A DNA stretch of 12,744 nt from JBQCDV01 sp051960855 (lineage in GTDB: Bacteria; Actinomycetota; Actinomycetes; JAJZTN01): the NCBI GenBank assembly GCA_051960855.1, contig JBQCDV010000209.1:1-12744 (forward strand). Reading direction: 5' to 3'. Within the stretch, counting starts at the first letter, position 1, and every line of letters starts with the position of its first letter. Shown in pieces: positions 1 through 5,710 of the stretch. Position numbers and translations under genes: made by a program. The notes beneath the pieces were generated by a model. It made no database searches. It saw only the letters and a list, made by a program, of their open reading frames with translations, and was not told the DNA's origin.

Positions 1-29
1 GTCGCTGGGTTGGTCGTGGCAATGGCCAT
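1..29 (-). CDS. Aldehyde dehydrogenase (succinate-semialdehyde dehydrogenase-like), N-terminus only
   Basis: Only nine full codons lie in the window, and the gene continues off the left edge. Read on the minus strand from the ATG at 29-27 they give MAIATTNPA, then the first two bases of a Thr codon. This matches the conserved start (M-[AP]-IATxNPATG) of actinobacterial NAD(P)-dependent succinate-semialdehyde and related aldehyde dehydrogenases, which oxidise aldehydes to acids in the cytoplasm. A purine-rich ribosome-binding stretch (GGAAAGAAGG) lies 9 bases upstream of the ATG, which supports a true start. The gene lies 62 bases downstream of the DoxX-like gene on the same strand, so the two may be co-transcribed. 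The identification rests on the N-terminal signature alone. Confidence 0.55.
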
Positions 30-91
30 GCTGAGGTGCCTTCTTTCCGAACGGCGCTGCTGGTGGATCTCGTCGAGATTGTGCTCCCGCC

Positions 92-514
92 TCAGCCGCC
101 GTGCCGACGCAGGCTGTCGAAGACGAGGGTGAGGCCCGCACCCGCGAGCCACACGTCCTTGGCCAGTCCGATGCCCTCGGGGGTCGGGGCGACCGAGCCG
201 GGCTTCCGCATGCCGGGCGTCTTGAGGTACAGCTGGACCAGACCCGCGCCGAAGGCTGCCAGGCCGGCCCCCGCGATCACCGACGGCACGAATGGCACGA
301 TCAGTGCGGCACCGAGGGCCATCTCGCCCTTGGACAGGTAGCTGGCGAACTTCTCCGGCGGCAGCTGCTTGATCTGCGGCAGCTGCGGCAGGGCGTTGGC
401 AGCCATGCCCTGCATGCCGGCGGCGGCTTCCCCGTCGACGCCGCGCTTGCTCATGCCCGAGTTGAGGATGTAGGCCCCGGTGGCGAGACGGAGGGGAAGG
501 TGGGACAGGCGCAT
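92..514 (-). CDS. DoxX-like family membrane protein
   Basis: A 140-residue integral membrane protein resembling actinobacterial DoxX-like proteins. Residues 1-20 (RLSHLPLRLATGAYILNSG) have the typical DoxX first segment with Arg before a hydrophobic stretch. A central hydrophilic region rich in Pro and Gln follows at about 30-62. Hydrophobic segments follow at about 66-100 (MALGAALIVPFVPSVIAGAGLAAF) and about 118-135. DoxX relatives are poorly understood; some have been linked to redox homeostasis at the membrane, and nothing here fixes a function. The ATG at 514 is well supported by AGGAGA six bases upstream. The preceding gene ends at a strong hairpin (634-672), so this gene probably has its own promoter in 515-633, where a tandem direct repeat lies. 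It may be co-transcribed with the aldehyde dehydrogenase that begins at 29. Confidence 0.75.
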   Translation of the reverse strand: MRLSHLPLRLATGAYILNSGMSKRGVDGEAAAGMQGMAANALPQLPQIKQLPPEKFASYLSKGEMALGAALIVPFVPSVIAGAGLAAFGAGLVQLYLKTPGMRKPGSVAPTPEGIGLAKDVWLAGAGLTLVFDSLRRHGG

Positions 515-590
515 CGCGGGTCTCCTAGCGATCGGGGGGATGTTCCACTCCGTCGGCTACCCGGCGGGAGCCTGGCTGACGCGTGCGTTC

Positions 591-617
591 CCCCACAACT
601 GAACTGCCCCACAACTG
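591..617. repeat. Tandem direct repeat CCCCACAACTG x2
   Basis: Two identical 11-base copies, at 591-601 and 607-617, have a pitch of 16 bases. They lie about 80-100 bases upstream of the DoxX-like start and downstream of the terminator hairpin of the preceding gene, so they fall in the presumed promoter region. Identical copies on the same face could be sites for a tandemly binding regulator, but no known consensus is recognised. Confidence 0.5.
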
Positions 618-633
618 CCCTGCCCGATAACAC

Positions 634-672
634 GGAACGGCCCGCCTGGTCAGTGACCAGACGGGCCGTTCC
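634..672 (-). terminator. Strong hairpin terminator downstream of the DUF6458-like gene
   Basis: The arms GGAACGGCCCGCCTGGTC (634-651) and GACCAGACGGGCCGTTCC (655-672) are complementary over 18 positions with one mismatch, around a 3-base loop. The structure starts 30 bases past the stop codon of the small membrane protein gene (stop at 704-702). There is no long T-run on the minus strand, which is usual for GC-rich actinobacterial terminators. It probably insulates the DoxX-like gene downstream. Confidence 0.8.
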
Positions 673-701
673 GACTGCGCCCTCTCTCGCGAAGAGGTCG
701 C

Positions 702-911
702 TCACCTCACGTCGCGGCGTTCCTCCACGACGGTGTGAGACGTGTTGCTGCGCTGCGCGTTGACGATCAGCGCCACGATGAGTCCGACCACGCCGACGGC
801 CATGAGGATGTAGCCGACGGTGGTGAGATCGATGCCGTTGACGGCAGCGTTCACCGCGAACGCGAGGATCGCGCCCACGGCGATCAGGAAGATGCTGACG
901 CCGATGCCCAT
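702..911 (-). CDS. Small two-helix membrane protein, DUF6458-like
   Basis: A 69-residue protein with two hydrophobic helices, at about 4-24 (GVSIFLIAVGAILAFAV) and 31-52 (VGYILMAVGVVGLIVALIV). A short polar loop (NAAVNGIDL) joins them, and a charged tail of about 18 residues ends VVEERRDVR. The MGIGxSIFLIAxGAILxFAV start is the pattern of a small actinobacterial family (DUF6458) of unknown function. The open frame extends upstream to 1016. I chose the ATG at 911 because a perfect AGGAGG lies 8 bases before it and the protein then starts directly at the conserved MGIG. The gene appears monocistronic: a strong hairpin follows it, and the upstream fadE5 gene ends 167 bases away. Its upstream region holds an inverted repeat at 960-978. 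Confidence 0.82.
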   Translation of the reverse strand: MGIGVSIFLIAVGAILAFAVNAAVNGIDLTTVGYILMAVGVVGLIVALIVNAQRSNTSHTVVEERRDVR

Positions 912-919
912 GTCGAGGA

Positions 920-925
920 CCTCCT
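920..925 (-). promoter_or_regulatory. Consensus ribosome-binding site fixing the start of the small membrane protein
   Basis: AGGAGG on the minus strand lies 8 bases before the ATG at 911-909. It is a full anti-16S match and decides against the longer open frame that begins at 1016. Confidence 0.85.
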
Positions 926-959
926 GTCGAACGGCGTCCGCAGAGGCGGGCCGCCGTTG

Positions 960-978
960 CACAACACCAGCTGTTGTG
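960..978. repeat. Perfect 7-bp inverted repeat in the leader of the DUF6458-like gene
   Basis: CACAACA (960-966) and TGTTGTG (972-978) flank a 5-base centre (CCAGC). The site lies 49-67 bases upstream of the ATG at 911, a typical place for an operator. The core CACAAC also occurs twice in the direct repeats at 591-617, upstream of the DoxX-like gene. No regulator can be assigned. Confidence 0.4.
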
Positions 979-1078
979 GCTTGACGGCAGGTGTTCCCCC
1001 GGCTACTCGACCTCACACATGATCGTGATCAACGGGTGCGTGGGTCGCCGGCTCGGGGCCGGGAGTGCGACGCAGGCG

Positions 1079-2914
1079 TCAGAAGGCCGCAGCAGGCAGG
1101 TCCATGAGGGAGCAGTCGGTCGCCTCCGCGATCTTGCGCTGGGCGGTGAGCTGCGGCAGGACCTGCGCGGCGAAGAACTTCGCGGCGGCCACCTTGCCCT
1201 CATAGAAGGCCCGGTCTGCGGCGTTCGGGCTGCTCTGCTCCGACGCGAGCGCGCGCAGCGCCACCTCCGCCTCGCGGACGAGCAGCCAGCCGATGACGAG
1301 GTCGCCGGCGGCCAGCAGCAGTCGCGTGGTGTTGAGGCCGACCTTGTAGATCTCGGTGGGGGCGCTCTGCGCGGCACCCGCCCAGCTCCCGAGCAGCTGC
1401 ACGAGGCCCTGCACGTCCTGCAGTGCGCGACCGAGCGCGGCACGCTGCGGGGCGAGCTCGTCGTCGACAGCAGCGGTGGCGGCGATCTCGTTGCCCAGGG
1501 CGGTCAGCGCCTGGAACTTGTCCCGCACCAGCTTCCGGAAGAAGAAGTCGAGCCCCTGGATGGCCGTCGTGCCCTCGTAGAGGGTGTCGATCTTGGCGTC
1601 ACGGAGGTACTGCTCGAGCGGGTAGTCCTGCAGGTAGCCGGAGCCGCCGAAGATCTGCAGTGCGTCGGCCAGCAGCGCATAGGACCGCTCCGAGCCGACG
1701 CCCTTGACGATCGGCAGCAGCAGGTCGTTGAGCCGCTCGGCTTCCTCGTCGACGGTCCCGGCGGCCTCGGCGAGCTGCACCCGGTCCTGCATCGTGGCGG
1801 TGTAGAGGATGAGGGCCCGCATGCCCTCGGCGTAGGCCTTCTGCATCATCAGCGAACGGCGCACCTCGGGGTGACTGAGAATCGGCACGCGCGGCGCCGT
1901 CTTGTCGCCCTGCTGGGTGAGGTCGGCGCCCTGCAGCCGCTCCTTGGCGAACTCCAGTGCGTTGAGGTAGCCCGTCGACAGGGTGGCGATCGCCTTGGTG
2001 CCGACCATCATCCGGGCGTGCTCGATGATGAGGAACATCTGGCGGATGCCGTCGTGGACGTCGCCGAGCAGGGTGCCGACCGCCGGGATCCCGTCGACCT
2101 CGCCGAAGCGCACCTCGCAGGTCGTCGAGACCTTGAGGCCCATCTTGTGCTCGACGTTGGTGACGAAGGCACCGTTGCGCTCGCCGAGCTCACCGGTCTC
2201 GAGGTCGACGTGGTACTTCGGCACGATGAAGAGGGAGAGGCCCTTGGTGCCGGGTCCGGCGCCCTCGGGGCGGGCCAGCACGTAGTGGACGATGTTGTCC
2301 GACAGGTCGTGCTCGGCACTGGTGATGAAGCGCTTGACGCCGGTGATGTGCCAGGTCCCGTCGGGCTGCTGCACGGCCTTGGCGCGGCCGGCGCCGACGT
2401 CGGAGCCGGCGTCGGGCTCGGTGAGCACCATCGTCGCGCCCCAGCGCCGGTCGACGATCAGCTGGGCGAGCTTCTTCTGCTCCTCGGTGCCGAGGGAGTA
2501 GAGGACCTTGGCGAAGCTCATGCCGCTGGAGTACATGTGCACAGCGGGGTTGGAGCCGAGGACGAGCTCCGCGACCGCCCAGCGCAGCGAGTTGGGGACC
2601 GGGGTGCCGCCGAGCTCCTCGGGGGCGTCCATCCGCCACCACTCCGCGTCCATGTAGGCCTGGTAGGCCTTGCTGAAGCCGTGCGGGAGCTCGACGGTGT
2701 GGGTCGCGGGGTCGAAGACCGGCGGCTCGCGGTCGGCGTCGGCGAAAGGCTCGGCGAGCTCGTGGCGGGCGAGGCGGTCGACCTCCTCCAGGATGCCGCG
2801 GGCGGTCTCCTCATCCAGGTCGGCGAAGGGGCCCTGGCCCAGGACCTGGGCGCGACCGAGCACCTCGAAGAGGCAGAACTCGATGTCGCGCAGGTTGCTC
2901 TTGTAGTGGCCCAT
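1079..2914 (-). CDS. fadE5: Acyl-CoA dehydrogenase, FadE5 type
   Basis: A 611-residue FAD-dependent acyl-CoA dehydrogenase, which makes the first alpha,beta-oxidation of fatty acyl-CoA in beta-oxidation and passes electrons to ETF. It has the length and, throughout, the sequence pattern of mycobacterial FadE5. Features include the MGHYKSNLRD start, RWGATMVLTEPDAGSDVGAG (157-176, middle-domain substrate/FAD region), ARPEGAGPGTKGLSLFIVPK (214-233), EHKMGLKVSTT (255-265), ARMMVGTKAIATLSTGYLNA (300-319) and FGGSGYLQDYPLEQYLRDAK (422-441). The YEGTTAIQ motif (446-453) carries the catalytic Glu, E447. The extra C-terminal domain (about 470-611, ending MDLPAAAF) separates this large subtype from ordinary 380-residue enzymes. 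Its family is known for broad chain-length use in the cytoplasm. The ATG at 2914 follows a weak GAGGCGGGG ribosome-binding stretch and matches the family start. It lies 78 bases downstream of the nucleoside hydrolase gene. An inverted pair of imperfect palindromes at 2967-3007 may be an operator for it. Confidence 0.93.
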   Translation of the reverse strand: MGHYKSNLRDIEFCLFEVLGRAQVLGQGPFADLDEETARGILEEVDRLARHELAEPFADADREPPVFDPATHTVELPHGFSKAYQAYMDAEWWRMDAPEELGGTPVPNSLRWAVAELVLGSNPAVHMYSSGMSFAKVLYSLGTEEQKKLAQLIVDRRWGATMVLTEPDAGSDVGAGRAKAVQQPDGTWHITGVKRFITSAEHDLSDNIVHYVLARPEGAGPGTKGLSLFIVPKYHVDLETGELGERNGAFVTNVEHKMGLKVSTTCEVRFGEVDGIPAVGTLLGDVHDGIRQMFLIIEHARMMVGTKAIATLSTGYLNALEFAKERLQGADLTQQGDKTAPRVPILSHPEVRRSLMMQKAYAEGMRALILYTATMQDRVQLAEAAGTVDEEAERLNDLLLPIVKGVGSERSYALLADALQIFGGSGYLQDYPLEQYLRDAKIDTLYEGTTAIQGLDFFFRKLVRDKFQALTALGNEIAATAAVDDELAPQRAALGRALQDVQGLVQLLGSWAGAAQSAPTEIYKVGLNTTRLLLAAGDLVIGWLLVREAEVALRALASEQSSPNAADRAFYEGKVAAAKFFAAQVLPQLTAQRKIAEATDCSLMDLPAAAF

Positions 2915-2966
2915 GTGCCCCGCCTCTGTGTCCTCGCTGCGTCGACTGCGGCGTGCGCAGCGCCTT

Positions 2967-3007
2967 GTTACCCGCCAGTAGCGTTCATGATGCTACTCGC
3001 CGGTAAC
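2967..3007. promoter_or_regulatory. Inverted pair of imperfect palindromes upstream of fadE5 (candidate operator or terminator)
   Basis: The 16-base arms at 2967-2982 (GTTACCCGCCAGTAGC) and 2992-3007 (GCTACTCGCCGGTAAC) are inverted copies of each other with two mismatches and a 9-base spacer. Read in the same orientation both fit TTACCSGCSAGTAG, itself a degenerate palindrome. The right arm overlaps the end of the nucleoside hydrolase gene, whose stop is at 2995-2993. The fadE5 start is 53 bases away from the left arm. The structure could be a terminator of the hydrolase gene (no T-run follows) or two regulator-binding sites. The half-site style resembles operators of TetR-type regulators of fatty-acid catabolism, which is inference only. 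Confidence 0.45.
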
Positions 3008-3994
3008 GTGGGCAAGCGCGCGGTAGAGATCACGGAAGATGGCGTCGCGGTCCACGTCGAAGGCCTCCCGCATTACCGGGCGCCCGGGCTGCTGTCGCCA
3101 CCGCAGCTCGTCGTCGAGCAGCGGCGTCGCGACGAGGTCGGTCGACAGCCAGCGCGGGTTGATGAGCCACGCGACGCAGATGAGGTCCCAGATGACCTTG
3201 CTGAAGGCGGGGTCACGGCTGTCGCTCATCCAGTGCGAGTCCCAGCACTCCCACAGGTAGTCGCCGAGGGCGCCGTGGCCCCGGACGTTGGCCTCCAGCT
3301 CCAGACGCCCGACGCGCAGCTCCTCGCCGACGTAGTAGCCCGGCAGGTAGACCAGCGGCACGCCGCTGTCGAGCAGAGCGCGGCTGGCGTGCAGGTCGAG
3401 GGAGAGGTTGTAGCTGACGTTCGGCCGCGGCCAGAAGCTCGGGTAGGCCGAGGTCCACACCACGACGATGCGTTCGGCGATGGAGGGGTCGCGCAACACC
3501 GCGCTGGCGAAGTTCGTCGCGCAGCCGATCGCGGCGACGTAGAGCGGACCCTTGCGGTCCTCGTGCGCGAGCGCGATGAGGGCGTCCGTCGCCTCGCTGT
3601 CCACCGGCGTGCGGGCGTCATCCAAGAACGCCGCTGAGCCCTTCCGCACCGGGACGTCGTCGCGTCCCGTCAGTGCCACGATCCGTCGCAGCTGCTGGGC
3701 CGCCCGCTCGACGCCCTCAGCGGGGCCGACATGCTCGGCGCGGTGCGTCGTCTCGGGCTCGGTGACGCGCCCGGTCGGGGTGTCCATGTCGGGCCGGAGG
3801 TAGAGGTCCGGACTCGAGGCCCAGGGGCAGGCGTGCAGGCCGCGAATCCGGAGCCGGTCCTGCCGGAGCAGGGCCCAGACGATGGCGAACTGGTCGTCGA
3901 TCTCGTTGGTGACGTCGGTGTCGATGACCACCTCGACCGCCGGTCCCTGGGGGTCGGGGTCGGCCAGCAGTCGCCGCCGCATCTCGTCATCCAT
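2993..3994 (-). CDS. Nucleoside hydrolase (IUNH) family protein
   Basis: A 333-residue cytoplasmic protein of the inosine/uridine-preferring nucleoside hydrolase fold, whose members cleave N-ribosidic bonds using a Ca2+ ion held by an Asp cluster. The N-terminal metal motif is DTDVTNEIDDQFA (25-37). This is the subfamily form of the classical DTDPGxDD, with Asn30 in place of the PG part and D33/D34 kept. Other landmarks are GPLYVAAIGCATNFASAV (149-166), NLSLDLHASRALLDSG (196-211) and IWDLICVAWL (268-277), with D270 at the position of the C-terminal Ca2+ Asp. This branch is often annotated only as 'nucleoside hydrolase', and the substrate cannot be predicted. The ATG at 3994 has AGGAG five bases upstream. 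It is the first gene of a probable two-gene unit with fadE5 and is divergent from the cold-shock-domain gene. Confidence 0.85.
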   Translation of the reverse strand: MDDEMRRRLLADPDPQGPAVEVVIDTDVTNEIDDQFAIVWALLRQDRLRIRGLHACPWASSPDLYLRPDMDTPTGRVTEPETTHRAEHVGPAEGVERAAQQLRRIVALTGRDDVPVRKGSAAFLDDARTPVDSEATDALIALAHEDRKGPLYVAAIGCATNFASAVLRDPSIAERIVVVWTSAYPSFWPRPNVSYNLSLDLHASRALLDSGVPLVYLPGYYVGEELRVGRLELEANVRGHGALGDYLWECWDSHWMSDSRDPAFSKVIWDLICVAWLINPRWLSTDLVATPLLDDELRWRQQPGRPVMREAFDVDRDAIFRDLYRALAHVTGE

Positions 3995-4163
3995 CCCTAC
4001 TCCTGCCTGCTCTCACGATTGCTACGCGACGGGCCAGTCTTCCCCGAGCGTCCCTTCCCGCCCGGCGAGCATCCAGCAGACCCCGCACCGGCGCGAGTCG
4101 ATAGCTCTCGGCTCGTCCGCGCGATACTGGGGGGCCAAGCGCCCTGTGACCCTGGAGCCTGTC
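3995..4163. other. Divergent intergenic region between nucleoside hydrolase and tetra-CSD genes
   Basis: These 169 bases must hold both divergent promoters. On the minus strand the only clear element is AGGAG (4004-4000), the ribosome-binding site of the hydrolase gene. On the plus strand GGAG (4154-4157) lies six bases before the GTG at 4164. CGATACTG around 4122-4129 contains a -10-like GATACT, but no convincing -35 is seen at 16-18 bases. An open frame continues upstream from 4164 to 3882, but that part has no recognisable protein character. Confidence 0.4.
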
Positions 4164-5117
4164 GTGCCGCACGGAACTGTCAACTGGTTCGACCCTGAGC
4201 GAGGCTTCGGTTTCCTCTCGCCAGAGGACGGCGGTCCGGACGTCTTCGTGCATGCCACGGACGTGATCGGCGACGGAGGTCCGAAGCTGCTCCGCGAAGG
4301 GCAGACCGTCGAGTTCGAGCTGGGCTCTAACGATCGCGGGCCACAGGCGCTGTCGGTCAGGGTCACGGGGGAGGCCGACACCGCTGGGCAGGTGGGCGTG
4401 CTCGGCACGGTCTCCTGGTATGAGCCGAGCAAGGGCTACGGCTTCGCGATGCCCGACGGCGGCGGCCGGGAGGTCTTCGTCCACAGCTCGGCGATCGTGA
4501 CCGGTGGCGTGGTCGTCGAGGGCCAGCGCGTGGCCTTCCTCGTCACCGAGGCGGAGCGCGGGCCGCAGGCCGAGCACGTGGTCCCGCTGGGAGCGACGGC
4601 CGGCAGCGCAGGTTCGGCCAGCAGCGGAGATGACGGTGCGGACGGCACCGTGTCGTGGTTCGACGAGGACAAGGGTTTCGGCTTCGTGACTCCCGACGAC
4701 GGTGGGGAGGACGTCTTCGTGCATGCGCGCGCTCTAGCGGAGGGGCTCACCTGGCTGACCGAGGGCGACCGGGTGGTCTACGAGGTCGTGCAGGGGGACA
4801 AGGGTCCGCAGGCTCGTGACGTGCAGCTGGTGCGCGAAGCTCCCGAGAAGGCGCCCGCCCGTCCGGCTCCATCCCGGCAGCCCGGTCGTGGTCACACCGG
4901 CGGGTCAGGGAGCGCTCGCCCTGGCGAGGGCGTGGTCGCGCGCTACGACGCGGACCGCGGCTTCGGTTTCATCACCCCCGATGCCGGTGGCGACGACCTC
5001 TTCGTGCACACGTCTGTCGTCGTCGGCCGCGAGCCGCTCGCCAAGGGGGACCGGGTGCGGTTCAGGATCCGCCAGAGCGACCGGGGTCCGCAGGCCGACC
5101 GCGTCGAGCGGGTCTGA
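4164..5117 (+). CDS. Tandem cold-shock-domain protein with four CSDs
   Basis: A 317-residue protein built of four cold-shock domains, presumably a cytoplasmic RNA or single-stranded DNA-binding protein. CSD1 spans about 2-67 (RNP1 RGFGF 13-17, RNP2 DVFVH 26-30). CSD2 spans about 78-143 (KGYGF 90-94, VFVH 104-107). CSD3 spans about 159-224 (KGFGF 170-174, VFVH 184-187). CSD4 spans about 255-317 (RGFGF 265-269, LFVH 279-282). Each domain ends in a [DE]-[RK]-GPQA motif (57-62, 131-136, 212-217, 306-311). Linkers 1-2 and 2-3 are short; linker 3-4 (about 225-254) is rich in Pro, Ala, Gly and Arg and probably disordered. The canonical Trp before the aromatic pair is present in CSD1-3 (NWF, SWY, SWF) but is Arg in CSD4 (ARY). 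The GTG start puts the first CSD at the N-terminus and has GGAG six bases upstream. Ordinary bacterial Csp proteins are about 67 residues with one domain, so this is a strongly expanded form. It is probably monocistronic. Confidence 0.9.
   Translation: MPHGTVNWFDPERGFGFLSPEDGGPDVFVHATDVIGDGGPKLLREGQTVEFELGSNDRGPQALSVRVTGEADTAGQVGVLGTVSWYEPSKGYGFAMPDGGGREVFVHSSAIVTGGVVVEGQRVAFLVTEAERGPQAEHVVPLGATAGSAGSASSGDDGADGTVSWFDEDKGFGFVTPDDGGEDVFVHARALAEGLTWLTEGDRVVYEVVQGDKGPQARDVQLVREAPEKAPARPAPSRQPGRGHTGGSGSARPGEGVVARYDADRGFGFITPDAGGDDLFVHTSVVVGREPLAKGDRVRFRIRQSDRGPQADRVERV
4238..4726 (+). repeat. 18-base identity between CSD1 and CSD3 coding sequence
   Basis: GGACGTCTTCGTGCATGC occurs at 4238-4255 (CSD1, encoding the DVFVHA region) and again, identically, at 4709-4726 (CSD3). 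The other two domains code the same motif with different bases. This indicates that CSD1 and CSD3 are closer relatives, or that the two have exchanged sequence by intragenic recombination. Confidence 0.7.
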
Positions 5118-5293
5118 TCGCGCCTCGCTCGCGGACTCGCTTGAGCGATCACCTCGGGCCAATTGAGCGCTGTTGCGGTGCTGCCATGGTCGGCGTCCCG
5201 GTAACCGCTATGCCTTGGTGCAGAGGAGCGCCGGTAGCCCCTCGCCGCGCCGCCGTGCGATGCGTTGCCTGGGCAGCCGAGCACGATGGCCGT
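5118..5293. other. Intergenic region after the tetra-CSD gene
   Basis: These 176 bases hold an inverted repeat, TGATCGC (5115-5121, overlapping the stop codon) and GCGATCA (5145-5151), with a 23-base spacer. It could be a weak terminator for the tetra-CSD gene. An open frame runs through the region in phase with the downstream small protein. Its predicted residues are Cys- and Arg-rich and unlike the conserved part, so I regard it as non-coding. Confidence 0.3.
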
Positions 5294-5647
5294 GTGCTGG
5301 AGGATGCCGATCTGCTGGAAGTGATCCGACGAGAGAAGCTGCTGCTGGATCCGGCTCTGCGCGCCTCGGCTGAGGACGTCACGGCGCTGCTGCACCCCGA
5401 CTTCGTGGAGTTTGGGGCGTCAGGCCGTGTCTGGGACCGCGCGTCGATCGTCAGCGCGCTGGCAGAGGACCCGACGGTCTCCGGGGAGAGCACGGACTTC
5501 CGCACGGCACCGCTCGCGGACAACGTCGTGCTGCTGACCTACCGGGTGACAGGTGAACCGGGCTCGCTTCGCAGCTCGGTGTGGGTCCGTGACGCCAACG
5601 CCGGCTGGCGACTGCGCTTCCACCAAGGGACACGATCGACGAGATGA
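5294..5647 (+). CDS. DUF4440/SnoaL-like (NTF2 fold) small protein
   Basis: A protein of about 117 residues with the features of the DUF4440 branch of the NTF2-like superfamily, which are cone-shaped alpha+beta proteins that are often dimeric. It starts with a helix (DLLEVIRREKLLLDPALRAS). Then comes LLHPDFVEFGASGRVWDRAS, a hallmark of these proteins: helix end, strand, then the conserved WDR for the next helix. It ends with strands VVLLTYRVT, SLRSSVWVR and GWRLRFHQGT. Members range from enzymes to ligand-binding proteins, and no catalytic residues can be assigned. The start is uncertain. I chose the GTG at 5294 because the family begins just before the DLLEVIRREK helix, but no good ribosome-binding site precedes it. 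The frame is open back to 5141. It is convergent with the ABC transporter operon. Confidence 0.7.
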   Translation: MLEDADLLEVIRREKLLLDPALRASAEDVTALLHPDFVEFGASGRVWDRASIVSALAEDPTVSGESTDFRTAPLADNVVLLTYRVTGEPGSLRSSVWVRDANAGWRLRFHQGTRSTR

Positions 5648-5710
5648 CGAGAGGCAGCCGAACCCAGCTGGTGTGACCGGTCTGATCGCGAGGGCCGTGG
5701 TCCAGATGGG

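Noticed and set aside
1048..1062. Small hairpin CCGGC/GCCGG downstream of fadE5 as a terminator
   Set aside because: Only a 5-bp stem with no T-run; too weak to call in DNA of this composition.
974..3637. Very long plus-strand open frame (887 codons) opposite fadE5 and the nucleoside hydrolase gene
   Set aside because: It is antisense to two well-recognised genes. The predicted residues are a repetitive mix of Gly, Val, Leu, Arg, Glu and Asp typical of GC-rich antisense frames, with no recognisable domain.
3882..4163. N-terminal extension of the tetra-CSD gene by 94 codons
   Set aside because: The extension overlaps the opposite nucleoside hydrolase gene and has no protein character, while the GTG at 4164 has GGAG at proper spacing and starts at the first CSD.
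5141..5293. Longer form of the DUF4440-like protein starting at 5141
   Set aside because: The extra 51 residues are Cys/Arg/Ala-rich, unlike the family, and overlap a possible inverted repeat. There is no ribosome-binding site.
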